Shown: positions 51,671-63,124, counted from the first letter of the stretch. The stretch: 64,000 bases of DNA from Eutrigla gurnardus (GCA_963514095.1 OY741267.1:30276856-30340855); one strand, 5' to 3'. Notes: generated from the sequence alone by a model not told the origin. A program made the numbers and translations.

Positions 51671-54600
51671 AATCAAAGCGAACGCTGTAAGTTGAGATAA
51701 TGCTCTGGGGACAACCTGTGTTGTATTTGTGGTCGGCTGTCTGATGTCGCAGATAGCTGATCATGGTGTGTGTGTGTGTGTGTGTGTGTGTCGGTGGGGA
51801 AGCATCAGCGCTGCTCGTTGGCTCCATCAAGTGTCCGCTGGAAGAACTGCAGCTCTGACCGCAAACACATTTCACTGACATTCACCTTTTTTGGTCCAGA
51901 AAAGTCCCAACAGACTTGCTCTAGATCAGGTCTATCCCCCAATAGTATCAGTTTAAGATGATAAGTACAAAACAAACAAATTAGGTTTGAAGTAATTTTT
52001 TAAGAAATACATTTTGTGTCAAACACACTGGTTAGTATATAAGTAGGTCGTGATTTAAAGAACAACAGTAACAAAAAATGTGTAAGGGATCTATGACGTC
52101 CCGACGTAACGTGATGCTAAAATGTCAGAAAGTCAAAATCAGCAAACACAGATATCATGATCATGTGACGATGCTAGTTGTGCTCTCTACACTAGTATGC
52201 AGTCAACTGAGTTCAGTCTCATCACATCAGTCGATATTCAACTGCTCATTGGTCGTCAGGGCTCATTTGGTTTCCCTGCATGCGTCCATCATGTGCAGCT
52301 TCTCCCTGCATGACGCCGCTGCACGGCGGCGCCATGAAATCCTGTCTTACCGTCTCTTCATCCGCGTCTTCTGCACTCTTCCCCTCAGTATATATTTGAA
52401 GTGATCCGCGTCTTTCTCGTTGCCAGAATGCCAGAAAGTTCCTCCTGCTTTTCCTGCCAAATCTGACTCGTGGATACGTAAAAAAAAAACACGAGCATCG
52501 GAGCCAGAAAAAAATGCCAATCTTCCCTTTTTTTTACTTTTTTCTTTTGAAGTAAATCTGCAGGTCTGATTTTAGGTCGGCACGTGTTTTCCTCTGATTC
52601 TTACCGATATCTTCAGATGCTGTATTTGGGCTTTTTTTTTAACTAATTTCAGACGTGAAACAGATTAAAGTGACTTAAGTGTGCTCATGGAAAGTTTTTG
52701 GAAATAATTTTTCATCTTGTCCTCCTTTCCTCCCTTCTTTTTCCTCAGTTTCTATCTTTATCTCCGCTCCTCTATCTGGTTGACTCTGTATTTATTTAAT
52801 TTAATCTCCCTTTTGCCCCCACTTCCCTACCTTCCTTTCCTCCCTTCCTCCATAAATCAACCTTCATCTGTTGCCCTTCATCTTTATTTATCCCTGGATT
52901 CCTCTGTCTTCCCCCCGTCTCTCTCTGCCCTTTCTCCCCTTCCTCCTCCATCCCTCCCGTTTTCCTCCCCCTCCATCCTCCATCTCTTTGCCCTTTCTGT
53001 CTCCTCCATCGGCGTCACGTCTTCCCTACTCCTGCCCAGACTTCCTGTGTCGCTGCGGCACGGTTATAATCACTGCATTGGAGATTGGGTCGGGGGGGGG
53101 TTGCCAAGGAGACATGGGAGGCGGTTACCGTGGAAACAAAGAGACTCTGCGAGTGAGGGATGAAGGGGATAGAGAAGGGTTGGACTGGGTGTGACAGTCA
53201 GTGAGGTCAAAGAGTAAAAATAGAAACACTCTGACAAGATCCGCCTCCCCCTCCCCACACCTCCTCCCCTACACCCCTCCCCCCTCCCTGTCTCTCTGCC
53301 CGGCGCTGTGGGCAACCAGCTGTAGCATCCTCTCCCTCTGTTTCCTCCGTCTCCAGCTGTTGTTCAACAATCCGTGACCTTCAAAAGGAGGACTACCGGT
53401 GACCTCTGTGATTTTATTTTTGCCTGAGCAGAATGCCACAAGAGCGTCAGATTTAATGCGACGTATCGACCGTTGTTTTCTAAATATACGACTTGCTTTG
53501 AACTTAGTTTGCTCTCGTTTGTATCCCACAGAGAGCCTCTGAGGTCTGCCGTCTTAGTTGCCAGGTTGCCCAAGTTTTTCGTTTATAGATTTTTACAGTG
53601 TCACTTGGGGAACCATTTTTAACGACATCACATTCATAATCATTAAATAGTGTTTTGCACCAGAGCGTTTAAAGAGCCAGCGATCCTTTAACAGGAACAT
53701 ACAGCTTCTAATAGCAGAGTAATGAAAGGAAGCACAGTCTGAACAAGGAGAGAAGGCTGGAGCAAAGGACTCAAGTATATCTGCATCTGTTTAAAGACAA
53801 CTTTACAAAAAAAACATACCTTCTGTACATAATATGACAAAATAGCTCAAATATGAATCGTGTTTAAGTCCATCCACGGTTTTCATGGTGCACTGTTAAT
53901 GACTTGGGGAGACAGGTGTCTCCACTTTGTCTGTTGTAAAATGACTAGTAGAAATGACTTGAGGCTCTTAAATCTGCTTATTTCTTAGTCCAGACGTGTT
54001 AGCTCTGGAGTTAGCGTTAGCAAAATGCTATAAAAAACATCCAAACCAACCAGGGTTGTTTTGTGGAACACTGTGAGGGAGGTGACACTTCCCTGAGCAG
54101 CAGTGTGAACTGGAAAGAGACATCAGCAGGAGTATCAGCTAAAGGTCACTGTCTCCGCCTTTAAGACCGACTGAACACTCAGCTACATCCTTTCATTGAT
54201 CGTCGTCACGGGGAAAGTGATTACAGTTTGGGATGGAGCGAATTGGAAATGGCGGAGGACCGTCCTCTTTGTCTTCCAGGTCTCATGCTCGCTGAAATGC
54301 CAGAACCTGAGCTGTCACATCTACGGGTTGCTCTGTTTTAACCCCAGAAACCCATCTGAACTTCAACAGAAGGATTTCTTGCGTAATCCTCCCCATTTCT
54401 CAAGTCTATTGAGAGTGAACAACAATGTCTCCCTCTCCCTTTCCCCGGCTGCCTCTCCCTCTGTGGTTACAGTAGACAAATTGTTTACGGATGATTATGT
54501 AATGATGCTCATTCATTTCCAGTCATGCTTGACAGGCTGCTCTTGTTATTTTGGCACAGGCCTCTGGTGTGTTGGGGTGAAGTGGGGTTGCTAGGAGACA

Positions 54601-54729
54601 CTCAGCTGGAGTGAAAAACTTCAGTATTTGTGTATACATATTTATATAGATATATCTCTATATATAGATATATAGTCAGGTATTTGTTTAAGGCAGTGTT
54701 TCAAAGGGAAATTCACCGAGCACCTCTGG
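51668..54729. other. Part of intron 6: (TG)n, polypyrimidine tract, otherwise unremarkable
   Basis: (TG)n at 51765-51791. A dense C/T-rich tract at 52715-53060 keeps + frames open. The frame 54196-54594 contains a good acceptor-like site (tcttccag, 54280), but the in-phase reading hits TAA within 20 codons without a suitable donor. Confidence 0.4.
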
Positions 54730-54955
54730 GTGATGTCATGAATCCAGACAGGAGACTTTCTATATGGAGGTAAAAAAGAGACCATAGACTCATGTTTACA
54801 ATGTTAAGATAATGCATCAAGAGAGAAGTCGGGTCATTTCTGTTAGACTTCTATACAATCAGAGTGGAGTCGCCCCCTGATGGCCAGCAGAGAGAATGCA
54901 AGTTTAAGGCACTTCAGCTTTGGCTTCACTTCTAAGAACCGGAGGTTTCCGCTGC
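54730..54955 (+). repeat. Dispersed repeat copy (copy 5, most complete at its 5' side)
   Basis: Contains 'gaccatagactcatgtttac', 'aatgttaagataatgcatca', 'agacttctatacaatcagag', 'cgccccctgatggccagcag' (CTCF-like core inverted, 54871-54883), 'gtttaaggcacttcag', 'tttggcttcacttctaagaa' and 'ccggaggttt'. All blocks appear in reverse order and complement in copies 3 and 4. Confidence 0.8.
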
Positions 54956-55850
54956 TATAAACTGACCAGCAATCTCATGAAAGCTGCGCCGTTTCCCCCT
55001 GTTAATATAATAAAGATTTGATATTCAAATTACCAGCTCGTTAAATAAATGTCAGAAAATAAGTAACAACTCTCTCAGTGTATGAAGAGACTGCAGTGCA
55101 AGTAGGTCTGTTTTGAGTTGTTCATTACATAAAATAGTATTCATAATTACAGCAAGTCTATTTTTTAGATCAACCAGTCATACGTGAGAAACGCTAAACG
55201 TAGAATTTCCTTCACTTCTGTATGTGATTCCGCTTCAAGTTGAACAAATTCCTGTTTTTATTCTGTTTTATTCCACAAACGTTGATCAAAGATCCATGCC
55301 ATACGGGTCGTGTTTGTTTCTAAATCTACTTTTGAGGTTCAGACTGAGTGATGAGTAGGCTGCTGTATATTGTGAGAGCGTTATCTCTGTTGAACGTGAC
55401 CTTGTTCTTTGGGAATTGTTGCTCGGCGCTTTAAGCAACCAGAAGAATTGTTAGTTCTTGTAGAAAGAGAGAGAGAGGGAGAGAGGGAGAGGGAGCATAC
55501 TGCATACTGAATTCCAGATGGTTGAACTCCTTGAAGCCCATTCACGATCTCTGCACCAAACACGGAGTTGATGATATTTTAATCCTGCAAACAACGTCAT
55601 TAGGTCGTTCTGGATAATGGCATCGGTTAATTAAATGCCTTAAATACAGCCGTAAACCGTAAGCCGTAAAGGAGATGTAATGGAATATTTCACACGCTTT
55701 CTGTTTGTGAAATCCTGACGTTGCACCATAGCTTCCTGTATTTGCGTTCTCTTGAACGAGGTGGCCTAGTTTAATTAGCGCTGTGTTGTGGAATAGTAAT
55801 AGTGTATGTTAAGAGTTACCTTATGTCTCATGTCCCATTATACAGCCATG
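54956..55850. other. Part of intron 6, nothing recognised
   Basis: Unique-looking AT-rich sequence with a short GA-rich run at 55466-55494. No gene or repeat identified. Confidence 0.4.
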
Positions 55851-55858
55851 CAGAGCAG

Positions 55859-56796
55859 TAGGGCTGGGTATTGTTTAGAATCTCACGATTCGATTCAATT
55901 TCGATTCGTTGGGTCACGATTCGATTCAATATCGATTCGATTCGATATTGATTGAAATGCTTCGATATCGATTCAGTATCAAGTAGAAATACACAAGTAA
56001 GAGTTCCAAATCATTTTTTCAAATCATTTATTTAGTTTCATGCCTTATGAACAGCGGTGGTATAACTCATGATATGATAAAACAGGACACTGCTTAAACA
56101 CTGAACGACAGTGCATGTAACGGGCTCACACCGGCCGCGGAAGCTATGGTAGTAGACAGTAGTAGTGCAGATATACTGTTGAAATGCACATATTTGTTTA
56201 TCTACTCTTCACATTTATTAAATGTATTTTCTCTTCCTGTTTCCCAGTGCGAGTTGAGATACACAACTATGATCGCATTTGTCAATCGCGGTATTTTATT
56301 TTGAAAATTGCTTTTATTTAGAAAATTGGCCAGATTGTCTCGTGTTTCTTTAGCTGTGGCTGCAGACCCTGAATTGGGACACAGCTACTGTGTGATTTAC
56401 TGCCAGAACTGATGCGTTCGCTCGCGGCACGCGCAAAAAATAGAGCAGACGCCGAAACGATCGCTTCACGGCGCGGGACGGGCGCGCCTATTCGCGGCGC
56501 TCCGTGTCCGGTGTGAACGACACTATCGCTTAACAGGGGCGCCGAAAGGAAGCGGGCTCCGCTACGCGCTTATTCGCGGCGCTTCCACGGCCGGTGTGTA
56601 CTCACTCCGGTCGCCATATTGTAAGTTTGGTATAGTGCGGCCCCCGTCCGTACAGCGCGAATCACACGAGGGTGTCGGTCACAGCGCCCCCACTGGCCAG
56701 GGGCTTGAATCGATTCAGAAGATTGCTGAATCGATATTGAATTGCGGGGAAAAGAATCGCAATGCATTGCTGAATCGATATTTTTACCCACCCCTA
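55859..56796. mobile_element. Complete non-autonomous hAT element with 8-bp TSD
   Basis: 938 bp. The ends are TAGGGCTGGGTATTG at the left and ATTTTTACCCACCCCTA at the right, inverted with few mismatches. The flanks are an identical 8-bp duplication, CAGAGCAG, at 55851-55858 and 56797-56804. Left subterminal sequence is a string of 'cgattcgattcaat' motifs; the right one has 'gaatcgattcagaa' and 'gaatcgatattgaatt', i.e. clustered ATCGAT-type repeats. The interior (56,410-56,690) is strikingly CpG-rich, with 'gcgcg' and 'ttcgcggcgc'. There is no transposase. The TIR, subterminal layout and TSD fit the hAT superfamily. Confidence 0.92.
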
Positions 56797-56837
56797 CAGA
56801 GCAGTCAGACCTAATGAGCCGGAACAGATGACTCTTC

Positions 56838-56976
56838 ATACCAGCTTTCTTGGTATTGTTTGAGCTTCTCATGTTCCTTCTTCCTGATGTCGCTTGGGAT
56901 TGCTGTCCTCTGTTGTTGGACACCACCACGATGCCATCACCAGTTTGGATCTTGAAGCCCCCCAGGATCTTAGCTG
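56838..56976 (-). pseudogene. Fragment of a LINE C-terminal (restriction-like endonuclease) region
   Basis: Minus-strand translation gives KILGGFKIQTGDGIVVV and then, after a shift to another frame, AIPSDIRKKEHEKLKQYQ. These strings resemble the end of LINE polyproteins that carry a restriction-like endonuclease, where an 'ILWDFxIQT' block is followed by a PD motif, 'DVAIPSD' and a Lys/Glu-rich helix (family knowledge). The copy is short, frameshifted and lacks part of the PD segment, so it is a dead relic. The exact clade (Rex6/Dong-like or NeSL-like) cannot be told. Confidence 0.6.
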
Positions 56977-56989
56977 GTTCAACTAATCT

Positions 56990-57260
56990 GAGCCGAATAA
57001 CTCAGTGGGTAACACCACCTTGTCTTTGGCATAGGAGACTGGGGATTTGAGTCCTGGTTAAGGTATGGCAAATCCAGGGCCCTTAGGCAAGACCCTTGAT
57101 GCTATCTGCCTACTTCAGGCGTGGGTGAAACGAACACGAGGGTCATACCGGCTTGGACCTCGCCCGGGTCCACAAGGTCTATGACAGGTGGGAACTACGG
57201 CAACCTGATGAGAAATGGGCTACTCAATAAAGAGGAATGTCGCAAAGCAAAAATGTGAAA
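56990..57260 (+). mobile_element. tRNA-like SINE or SINE-like unit
   Basis: A-box-like 'taactcagtgg' (56998-57008) is followed about 35 nt later by B-box-like 'gatttgagtcc' (57042-57052), the spacing of a tRNA-derived pol III promoter. A body with 'gggcccttaggcaagaccct' follows, a motif common in fish retroposons. A second part ('cctcgcccgggtccacaagg') is of unknown origin. No clear poly(A) tail or target duplication was found. Confidence 0.5.
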
Positions 57261-57536
57261 AACAACAAAATAATTTCAGCGGGGGCACAAATGAATCGAG
57301 GTGAGAGAAAAATTTGCAGATGTTTCGTCCGCACACACAGTATCGTCTCTCTATGTGGTAAATGTTAGCCTCAGAACATGCATTTTAAGGTTTTTTTTTC
57401 ATGGTCTGATATTAAAGTCCAATCAGAGACTCATCAGGATGATTACAGTCTTCAGAGATGTCTCTCACTCTTCTATCAAACATGTGAACGTTGGCTGTCA
57501 GATGGCAGCTGAGTAACTGTGACAGCCATTGATCTG

Positions 57537-57596
57537 TTTGTGTGTGTGTGTGTGTGTGTGTGTCATGTGTGTGTGTGTGTGTGTCATGTGTGTGTC
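57537..57596. repeat. (TG)n microsatellite with tgtca interruptions
   Basis: Two TG runs separated by 'tcatg'. Confidence 0.9.
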
Positions 57597-57639
57597 TGAC
57601 TGTGTACGTTTGTCGCTAGGGGCGAGATGCTGAAATTTT

Positions 57640-58172
57640 GCTCCAGCGAATGAGGGAATATTCCGAGCTGTCATGTGACTGTGTGATGTCAGAGCGAGAG
57701 AAAGAAAACAGAGATTCAGATAGAGAGAGGGAGAGAGAGGGAGGGAGAGAGCAAGGTGCAATTTAGCCCCACAGCTGATCCGTGCAGTGTTGAGAGAGAA
57801 GCCGAGACGACCAGACACACACACACACACTCACTACTATCACACGCACTCTTTATTTCTGTTTTCCTTGCCCCTGAACACACATGCCTTTCACACACAC
57901 CGGCACATTTACACTCTGAGGCATCACCTTAAAGAAAATCTTAAAAAATTGAGAAGAAAGGATGCATTGCTTCCTCTACTTTGCAAGCTCATAACACTTT
58001 GGATACTGAGGACATTTCTGCCTCCTGGACAAGAGTAAAAGGACACTTACTGGAGACGGAGACGAGCAGGAGACTGGAGGAAAAACTGAAGACAAGAAAG
58101 AAAGAAGAAGGAGTAAGAGAGAGAAAAGAAGAGACAAAACCTCGGCAAGAAAAAGAGCAACAGAGCGGGAGT
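57640..58172 (+). promoter_or_regulatory. map4: Possible internal promoter / alternative 5' UTR of map4
   Basis: Upstream of the ATG at 58173 lie an E-box-like 'gtcatgtgac' (57672), a CRE-like 'tgatgtcag' (57685), GA-rich and CA-rich stretches and a 'ctgatccgtgcagtg' patch. This looks more like a first exon or leader than a plain intron end. However, a fair acceptor at 57987 gives an in-phase splice from exon 6. Either or both may be used. Confidence 0.3.
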
Positions 58173-59679
58173 ATGTCCTTCCTGTCTGGCTCGCCCTGGC
58201 AGCAGCCTGGCATTATTAGTGGCAGCAACGGGTACAGACAACCTTCCAGTGGGCATCAACAGCAGCACAAACCTCCCACAACTCTCTCCGGTGCCAACAT
58301 CCCTGCGGTCCTGGCCTCCTCTCCACTCTCACCCTCCAGTCCGGCCCCCGACCAGCGCAGTGATTGGCACCGCCAAGACCAGATGGCACCGGGGGGGCAG
58401 GAAACTCAGGGGGGGTCCAAAGTGACTTTGACGGGCAATGAGGCGAAATTAGGGCAAGGCAGGACCGAGGTGACATTGTCTGGGACGGTGGCCGAAGGGA
58501 TGCAGGGCTTGAAGATGCCAGTCCTGAAGATAGAGGATGAGGGGTCCAGAGCTGGGAGGCCGAGGGAGGACGGACATAGTGTAGGAAGGGCAGGGGGGTC
58601 ACTGGGGAGTGCTGGACAAAGCCCCTGCAGCCCCCTGTCTTCCCACTCTTCCCCTTCCTCTTCATTACCTTCCCCTTCCATCTCACCCAGGAGACTCTTC
58701 CCAAATCCTGCGTTAGATGGAAAACCCACATTAAACTCTGGACAAAATAATCAGCAACACAACTACACATCCAGCAAAGATGGATTTTACATCCAGGGAT
58801 CTCAAGTGTCTGCCCAGGGCATGTTTCCTCCTCCAAAACAGGCCTCAGGGATAGAGGAGAGCCCTTTGAACCCTTGCTTCACTGGAAGTACCGGATCAAG
58901 TCCTGGAAATGAAGAGGCTGAGAAATCCGTCACGTCCTCTATATCTGGAGGCCTACTCGGGAGTCTGAAAGGCAAATCAGTTCAAAGTAATCAAACACTC
59001 CAGCCACCTCTAGGAAAGCAAAGTGGTGATAAACAACCGGCTGGTGTTGCTTCTTCTGCTGCTGTTGATGAAGCAGGAAGTAAAGATGGTGCCACTGCAG
59101 GGCCTAGAACAGGCCTACCTCCATCGTCAACCGACATTGGTGTTGGGGTAGGTGGTGTGGAAAGGTCAGGCACTCCGCCTGGCAGAGACGTATCCGGCGG
59201 GGTTGGGCAGGATTTAAGTTGTGTCGAGGATGGGAGAGTGGCATCATGTGCTACCTTAAGCAGAGAGACAAAAACCAGTAGTGAACCACCACAGCGGACT
59301 GCAGTGAGACGGGCAATGTCTGACTGTTCACATCTGTCTGTTCCAATGATAATGGCCGGAACGTACCCCACCGGTATGGGAGGCTCCTCAATGATGATAC
59401 CCAATGTGCCGAATTTTGCCCTGACGGGAACGGCGTTCCTGCCCAGGATTCCCTACCCGCACGTGGCCGTGCGACGCTCACTCACAGTCACGGACGGCTC
59501 AGAGGCTGCAGCCGCGATGCTGACAAAGATGTCCTCGCCGTTAATGCCGTCGGCTGTGATGCCATCATCCCCGCCTCCTAAGAGGCATCATGGGAGCTGC
59601 GAGACCAATCTTTTACTTTCTGTTCCCCTCCCTGCAGGAACGTCCGTTAGCCGTTCCGAAGGTAGTCTGAACACAACGG
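57988..59679 (+). CDS. map4: map4 exon 7 (up to 564 codons, projection domain)
   Basis: Donor acgg|gtaaga after 59679 is strong; the end phase is 1. The frame is open from 57945. A pyrimidine-rich acceptor, ttcctctactttgcaag|ct, gives phase 1, exactly matching exon 6 and making 1,692 nt. Alternatively translation starts at ATG 58173 (A at -3): MSFLSGSPWQQPGIISG. Content in order: charged segment (EEKLKTRKKEEGVRERKEE), Gln/Ser/Pro-rich part, SPSSSLPSPSISPRRLFP, Gly-rich linkers, then a distinct C-terminal block (59,300-59,600) with VRRAMSDCSHLSVPMIM, NVPNFALTGTAFLPRIP and VAVRRSLTVTDGSEAAAAML. The RRAMS and RRSL motifs look like basophilic kinase sites. The block is less low-complexity than the rest and is probably conserved. 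The + strand, phase and style match map4; a separate gene is less likely. Confidence 0.8.
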
Positions 59680-61789
59680 GTAAGAGTTTCTGCTTGTGTG
59701 TGTTTTCGGATGTGAAAAAATATATATTAGATCATCACAAATACCTGTTCTAGACCTCAGACATTCACACGGATCATTATTTGCCATTTTTATTTGATCA
59801 ACTTGAAAAAACATGCAGCTAGATGCTTGTAGAAACTGCTGCTTGCAACATAGATATGTCTCTGTTACTGACTGGTTAGAACAAAACTAAACAAAACAAC
59901 TCCCCCAAGACCAGCATGAATGGCAGGAATCCTGTCTACATGGTACAGGGCATTGTGGGAGTAGCTAGATGCTACTGAAAAAGGGAAGGATAAAGACTTT
60001 AACGTAAGCTTGCTGGATGTTTTCTTGACTATCGACAACAATCTCCATCGGCATCAGAAACTTGTCTGAGCAGCCTGAGTTACAGTTACAGGTCTTATGG
60101 TTTCTGTAAGGGGTATCTCCGTAGCCAAAATAGCCCGATGTGTATTTTTGGTGAACATTCGCCTCAGAGTAGTCAAGCAGTGTGTGTGTGTGTGTGTTGC
60201 TACGCCGTGAGCCCTTAAATCAAGCTGTAAATTCCAGCTACTAGCTTAGGACCTGATTGCAAGCTGATCCAGCTTTTACGTTGCTCTGCCTCCCTCTTCA
60301 TAAGTGGTTGTGCAGCACGTGGATGTCATGATTATACAGCTGAGCTCATAAATGCCTGCAGTTTTTCCTTTGTCCTTCCTGCCACTGCACTTCGCCTGAG
60401 CTCATCCACGGCATTACGGTTCCGCTGCATTTGGCTAAATATAGGTTGTTGGCTTCGCCTGCTTTTTCCAACAGAAAAACGGTGTATGTTAGAATATCGA
60501 TACGAGGCTGCCACACTGCTGGTTGCCACTTTGGTAGAAAGCACATGCACTATGCGTGATAGTGGCCACTTCCAGTGCTGCTCACCACCAGTTTCCACCG
60601 GTGGACCTCCGTTCTGCATCCCTCTTCAGATCCGTGTTGATTCTCCTCCCGCCTTTACTTTTACTAGCTTTTAATTTCACCATTCTTAACAGAGCCTGGC
60701 TGCCGATACAACACAGTGATGTTCATTTACACACGTAGCAACAGCAACTGGATGACATGCCGTGCTTATTTGAGAGTTAATGAGCAGAGATTGTAGTGTA
60801 TTGGTGTTGCACATGTAAGATGCAATGGGGTATTGGTCGGAGTAATGAATGTATCTTTACAATACCGTGAGGTCTCATCCACTGCCTGAATCCCTTTAAA
60901 TGGGATGAGAGTTAATGTGATTGTGATTTTACTCAGCTGGAAACAGAGAACTACAGTCAAATCTCACGAGGGATGTTATGAAACGATTGGAAGGCAAGAA
61001 AATGTGATTCTCTCTGATATATAGAAGAATTTGGGAACCTTTCTTGTTAACACATTAACAGTATCAAAAGAGAATCCCTTAGTCCCAAAGAAAATTAGAA
61101 TAAAGAAGTATTTTCAGGATCAGAGTTCTCAGGCCTCCATCCCACTTACTAATGTAGTTATGTTTAGCTCATATTGGGTGGAGGTGGGCTCCTGTAGGTG
61201 TATTTGACTCCCATCTAAGCTGCTGAGAAACATGTTGCACTGTGGCACTTTGCACAAGTGACTTAAAACCAAATACAGAGAAAACCCTCTAATAGTGACG
61301 TGTATCTGGGTCAAATTGATAATCTTAAGCAGATGATTGTCTTTTTTTTTTTCTGTATTTCTCTTGCAGATTTCCAGCCAATTTACATGTGTACATTTAT
61401 TACCTTAATATATGATTGAAAGCGACAGCTTCGTTATTTACTGAATGTTATTTTCAGTTTCTATATGCAGTGCAGCTGTTTGAAGAGCGGCTTCAATCAC
61501 AGATGCTTCCTCCATCTGCGTTGGTTTTCTGTCTCCATCATCAGCAGCGATGACTGTTTCAGTGTTTGAGCAGGAAAACGAATCCAACCAGAGTCGACAC
61601 TTTAGTAAACGTGGATTCTTCTCCTCCTAATGAGGCACCTTTAACAACTGCTGCCATCTTAACCTCTGATCATAGAACAGAGTGAACCGCTGTGTCAGAG
61701 ATGAGCGAGTGTCAGAAAAGTTCAGATAGGTGATGTCACACTTATCATGTGTGCTGTGTGTTTGGTTGATTCACTTAATAATAATATTA
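59680..61789 (+). other. map4: map4 intron 7, first part, nothing else recognised
   Basis: Starts gtaaga. Short (TG)n at 60179-60197. An acceptor-like ttctcttgcag at 61370 leads to an in-phase TGA with no donor before it, so no exon is called. The microtubule-binding exons are not seen. Confidence 0.5.
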
Positions 61790-62080
61790 ATAATACATGT
61801 ATCTATATAGCACCTTATGAAAAAAATGGAGTTTACAAAGTGCTTTGACAGACAAAGCAAAAATAGCCCAAACAAAACTGATTTAATATTTAAACACTAA
61901 TAAAACAGTACTATAGATAGAAGAAAATGCAATAAGTACATAAATAAATAATGTAGATTAGTCGAGGGTTCGGTGCCATGCTCAGGGGCACCTCAGCAGT
62001 GCCCAGGGAGGTGAACCAGCCTCCCCAGGTACCCGTCCACACTGAACCGGCAACCCTCAGACTGAGCTACAGCCGCCTTC
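61785..62080 (-). mobile_element. Remnants of fish L2-type retroposon sequence
   Basis: 'aataatacatgtatctatat', 'agcaccttatg' and 'ttacaaagtgctttgacaga' are the reverse complement of the usual 3' end of fish L2-like elements (aaagtgctatataaat type). Further on, 'ggttcggtgccatgctcagg', 'ggcacctcagcagtgcccag', 'gaaccggcaaccctcagact' and 'gagctacagccgcc' match a second, very common teleost repeat. Both calls rest on remembered family motifs. Confidence 0.6.
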
Positions 62081-62570
62081 TTCTGATCCATCAGCTCCTC
62101 TAATAGCGGTTTTAATGAGTCAATATAAGAAAATGAGGTTTTTGCCAGGTTTCACATTTCATTTCATTTTGAAGATTATCACTTCCTCGTATCTCACTGC
62201 GTTCTTTGAAATGGCGCTTTGATGAGTTCTGGGACAAATGCAAAGGAGATTTTCACAAATTGAGGTTGACAGTGATGTAACAGAAGGGGAATGAAGAGGG
62301 GAAGCGTGTGAAGGCAGCTGGCAGAGGATCATGGGAGCTTCGGATTTAAAATGAACGCTGTTTTGGATTATTGGCTCCATATTACAAAGTTAATGAGAGA
62401 GGAAGCATCACTGTGATATCTTCCATTCTGTTTCTCAGCGTAACGACGCGTCCAGTCGTGTGGTGCGTTTTTCAGACTGCAGGCGACAGAGAAAAGCTGC
62501 AGCATCGATTCAACATCGACTCTGACTCCGACTGTACTCATTCAAATATAGAGCAGCTATTTCTAGCACG

Positions 62571-62714
<144 letters not shown>

Positions 62715-62840
62715 ACAGGCATGTGGGTACGTGTGTGTAGGTGAACAGCTTCCACTGACGTGAATGTTACAGATATTACAGTCGCACGCCCACGCAGACA
62801 CGCTGACAGCAGACGGCCTGTTAATTTAGCACAGACGCAT

Positions 62841-63124
62841 AGAAGTACACAGCAAGGAGTACACAAAGAAGTACACAGCAAGGAGTACACAAAGAAGTAC
62901 ACAGCAAGGAGTACACAAAGAAGTCCACAGCAAGGAGTACACAAAGAAGTCCACAGCAAGGAGTACACAAAGAAGTACACAGCAAGGAGTACACAAAGAA
63001 GTACACAGCAAGGAGTACACAAAGAAGTACACAGCAAGGAGTACACAGCAAGGAGTACACAAAGAAGTACACAGCAAGGAGTACACAAAGAAGTCCACAG
63101 CAAGGAGTACACAAAGAAGTACAC
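62841..63124. repeat. 26-bp minisatellite made of two 13-bp half units, about 11 copies
   Basis: The unit is gaagtacacagca plus aggagtacacaaa. The halves are themselves related, showing an ancestral 13-bp period. 'gtccac' variants occur in some units, and one half-unit is doubled near 63040. No stop occurs in any minus frame (Cys/Leu/Val/Tyr-rich, hydrophobic reading) or in one + frame (Lys/Tyr/Thr/Ser-rich reading). Confidence 0.96.

Larger units (their letters stand above)
44882..57987 (+). other. map4: map4 intron 6 (about 13.1 kb)
   Basis: Bounded by gttggt and, if exon 7 is spliced in, a ttcctctactttgcaag acceptor. It holds two large minisatellites, a hairpin, a dispersed-repeat copy, a complete hAT element, a LINE fragment and a SINE-like unit. 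From 51,960 to 54,700 there is a polypyrimidine region (52,715-53,060) and otherwise unremarkable sequence. No phase-compatible exon was recognised. Confidence 0.55.

Noticed and set aside
52717..53163. 148-codon + frame rich in Ser, Leu and Pro
   Set aside because: Reading of a polypyrimidine tract; no gene signals.
54196..54594. 132-codon + frame with an internal acceptor-like site
   Set aside because: Read in map4 phase from the acceptor, a stop appears within 20 codons with no suitable donor; no domain.
61360..61440. Acceptor-like ttctcttgcag with following sequence
   Set aside because: The in-phase reading ends at TGA after about 16 codons with no donor; not called an exon.
62841..63124. 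Possible CRISPR-like array
   Set aside because: Direct tandem repeats without unique spacers in a vertebrate genome; a minisatellite.
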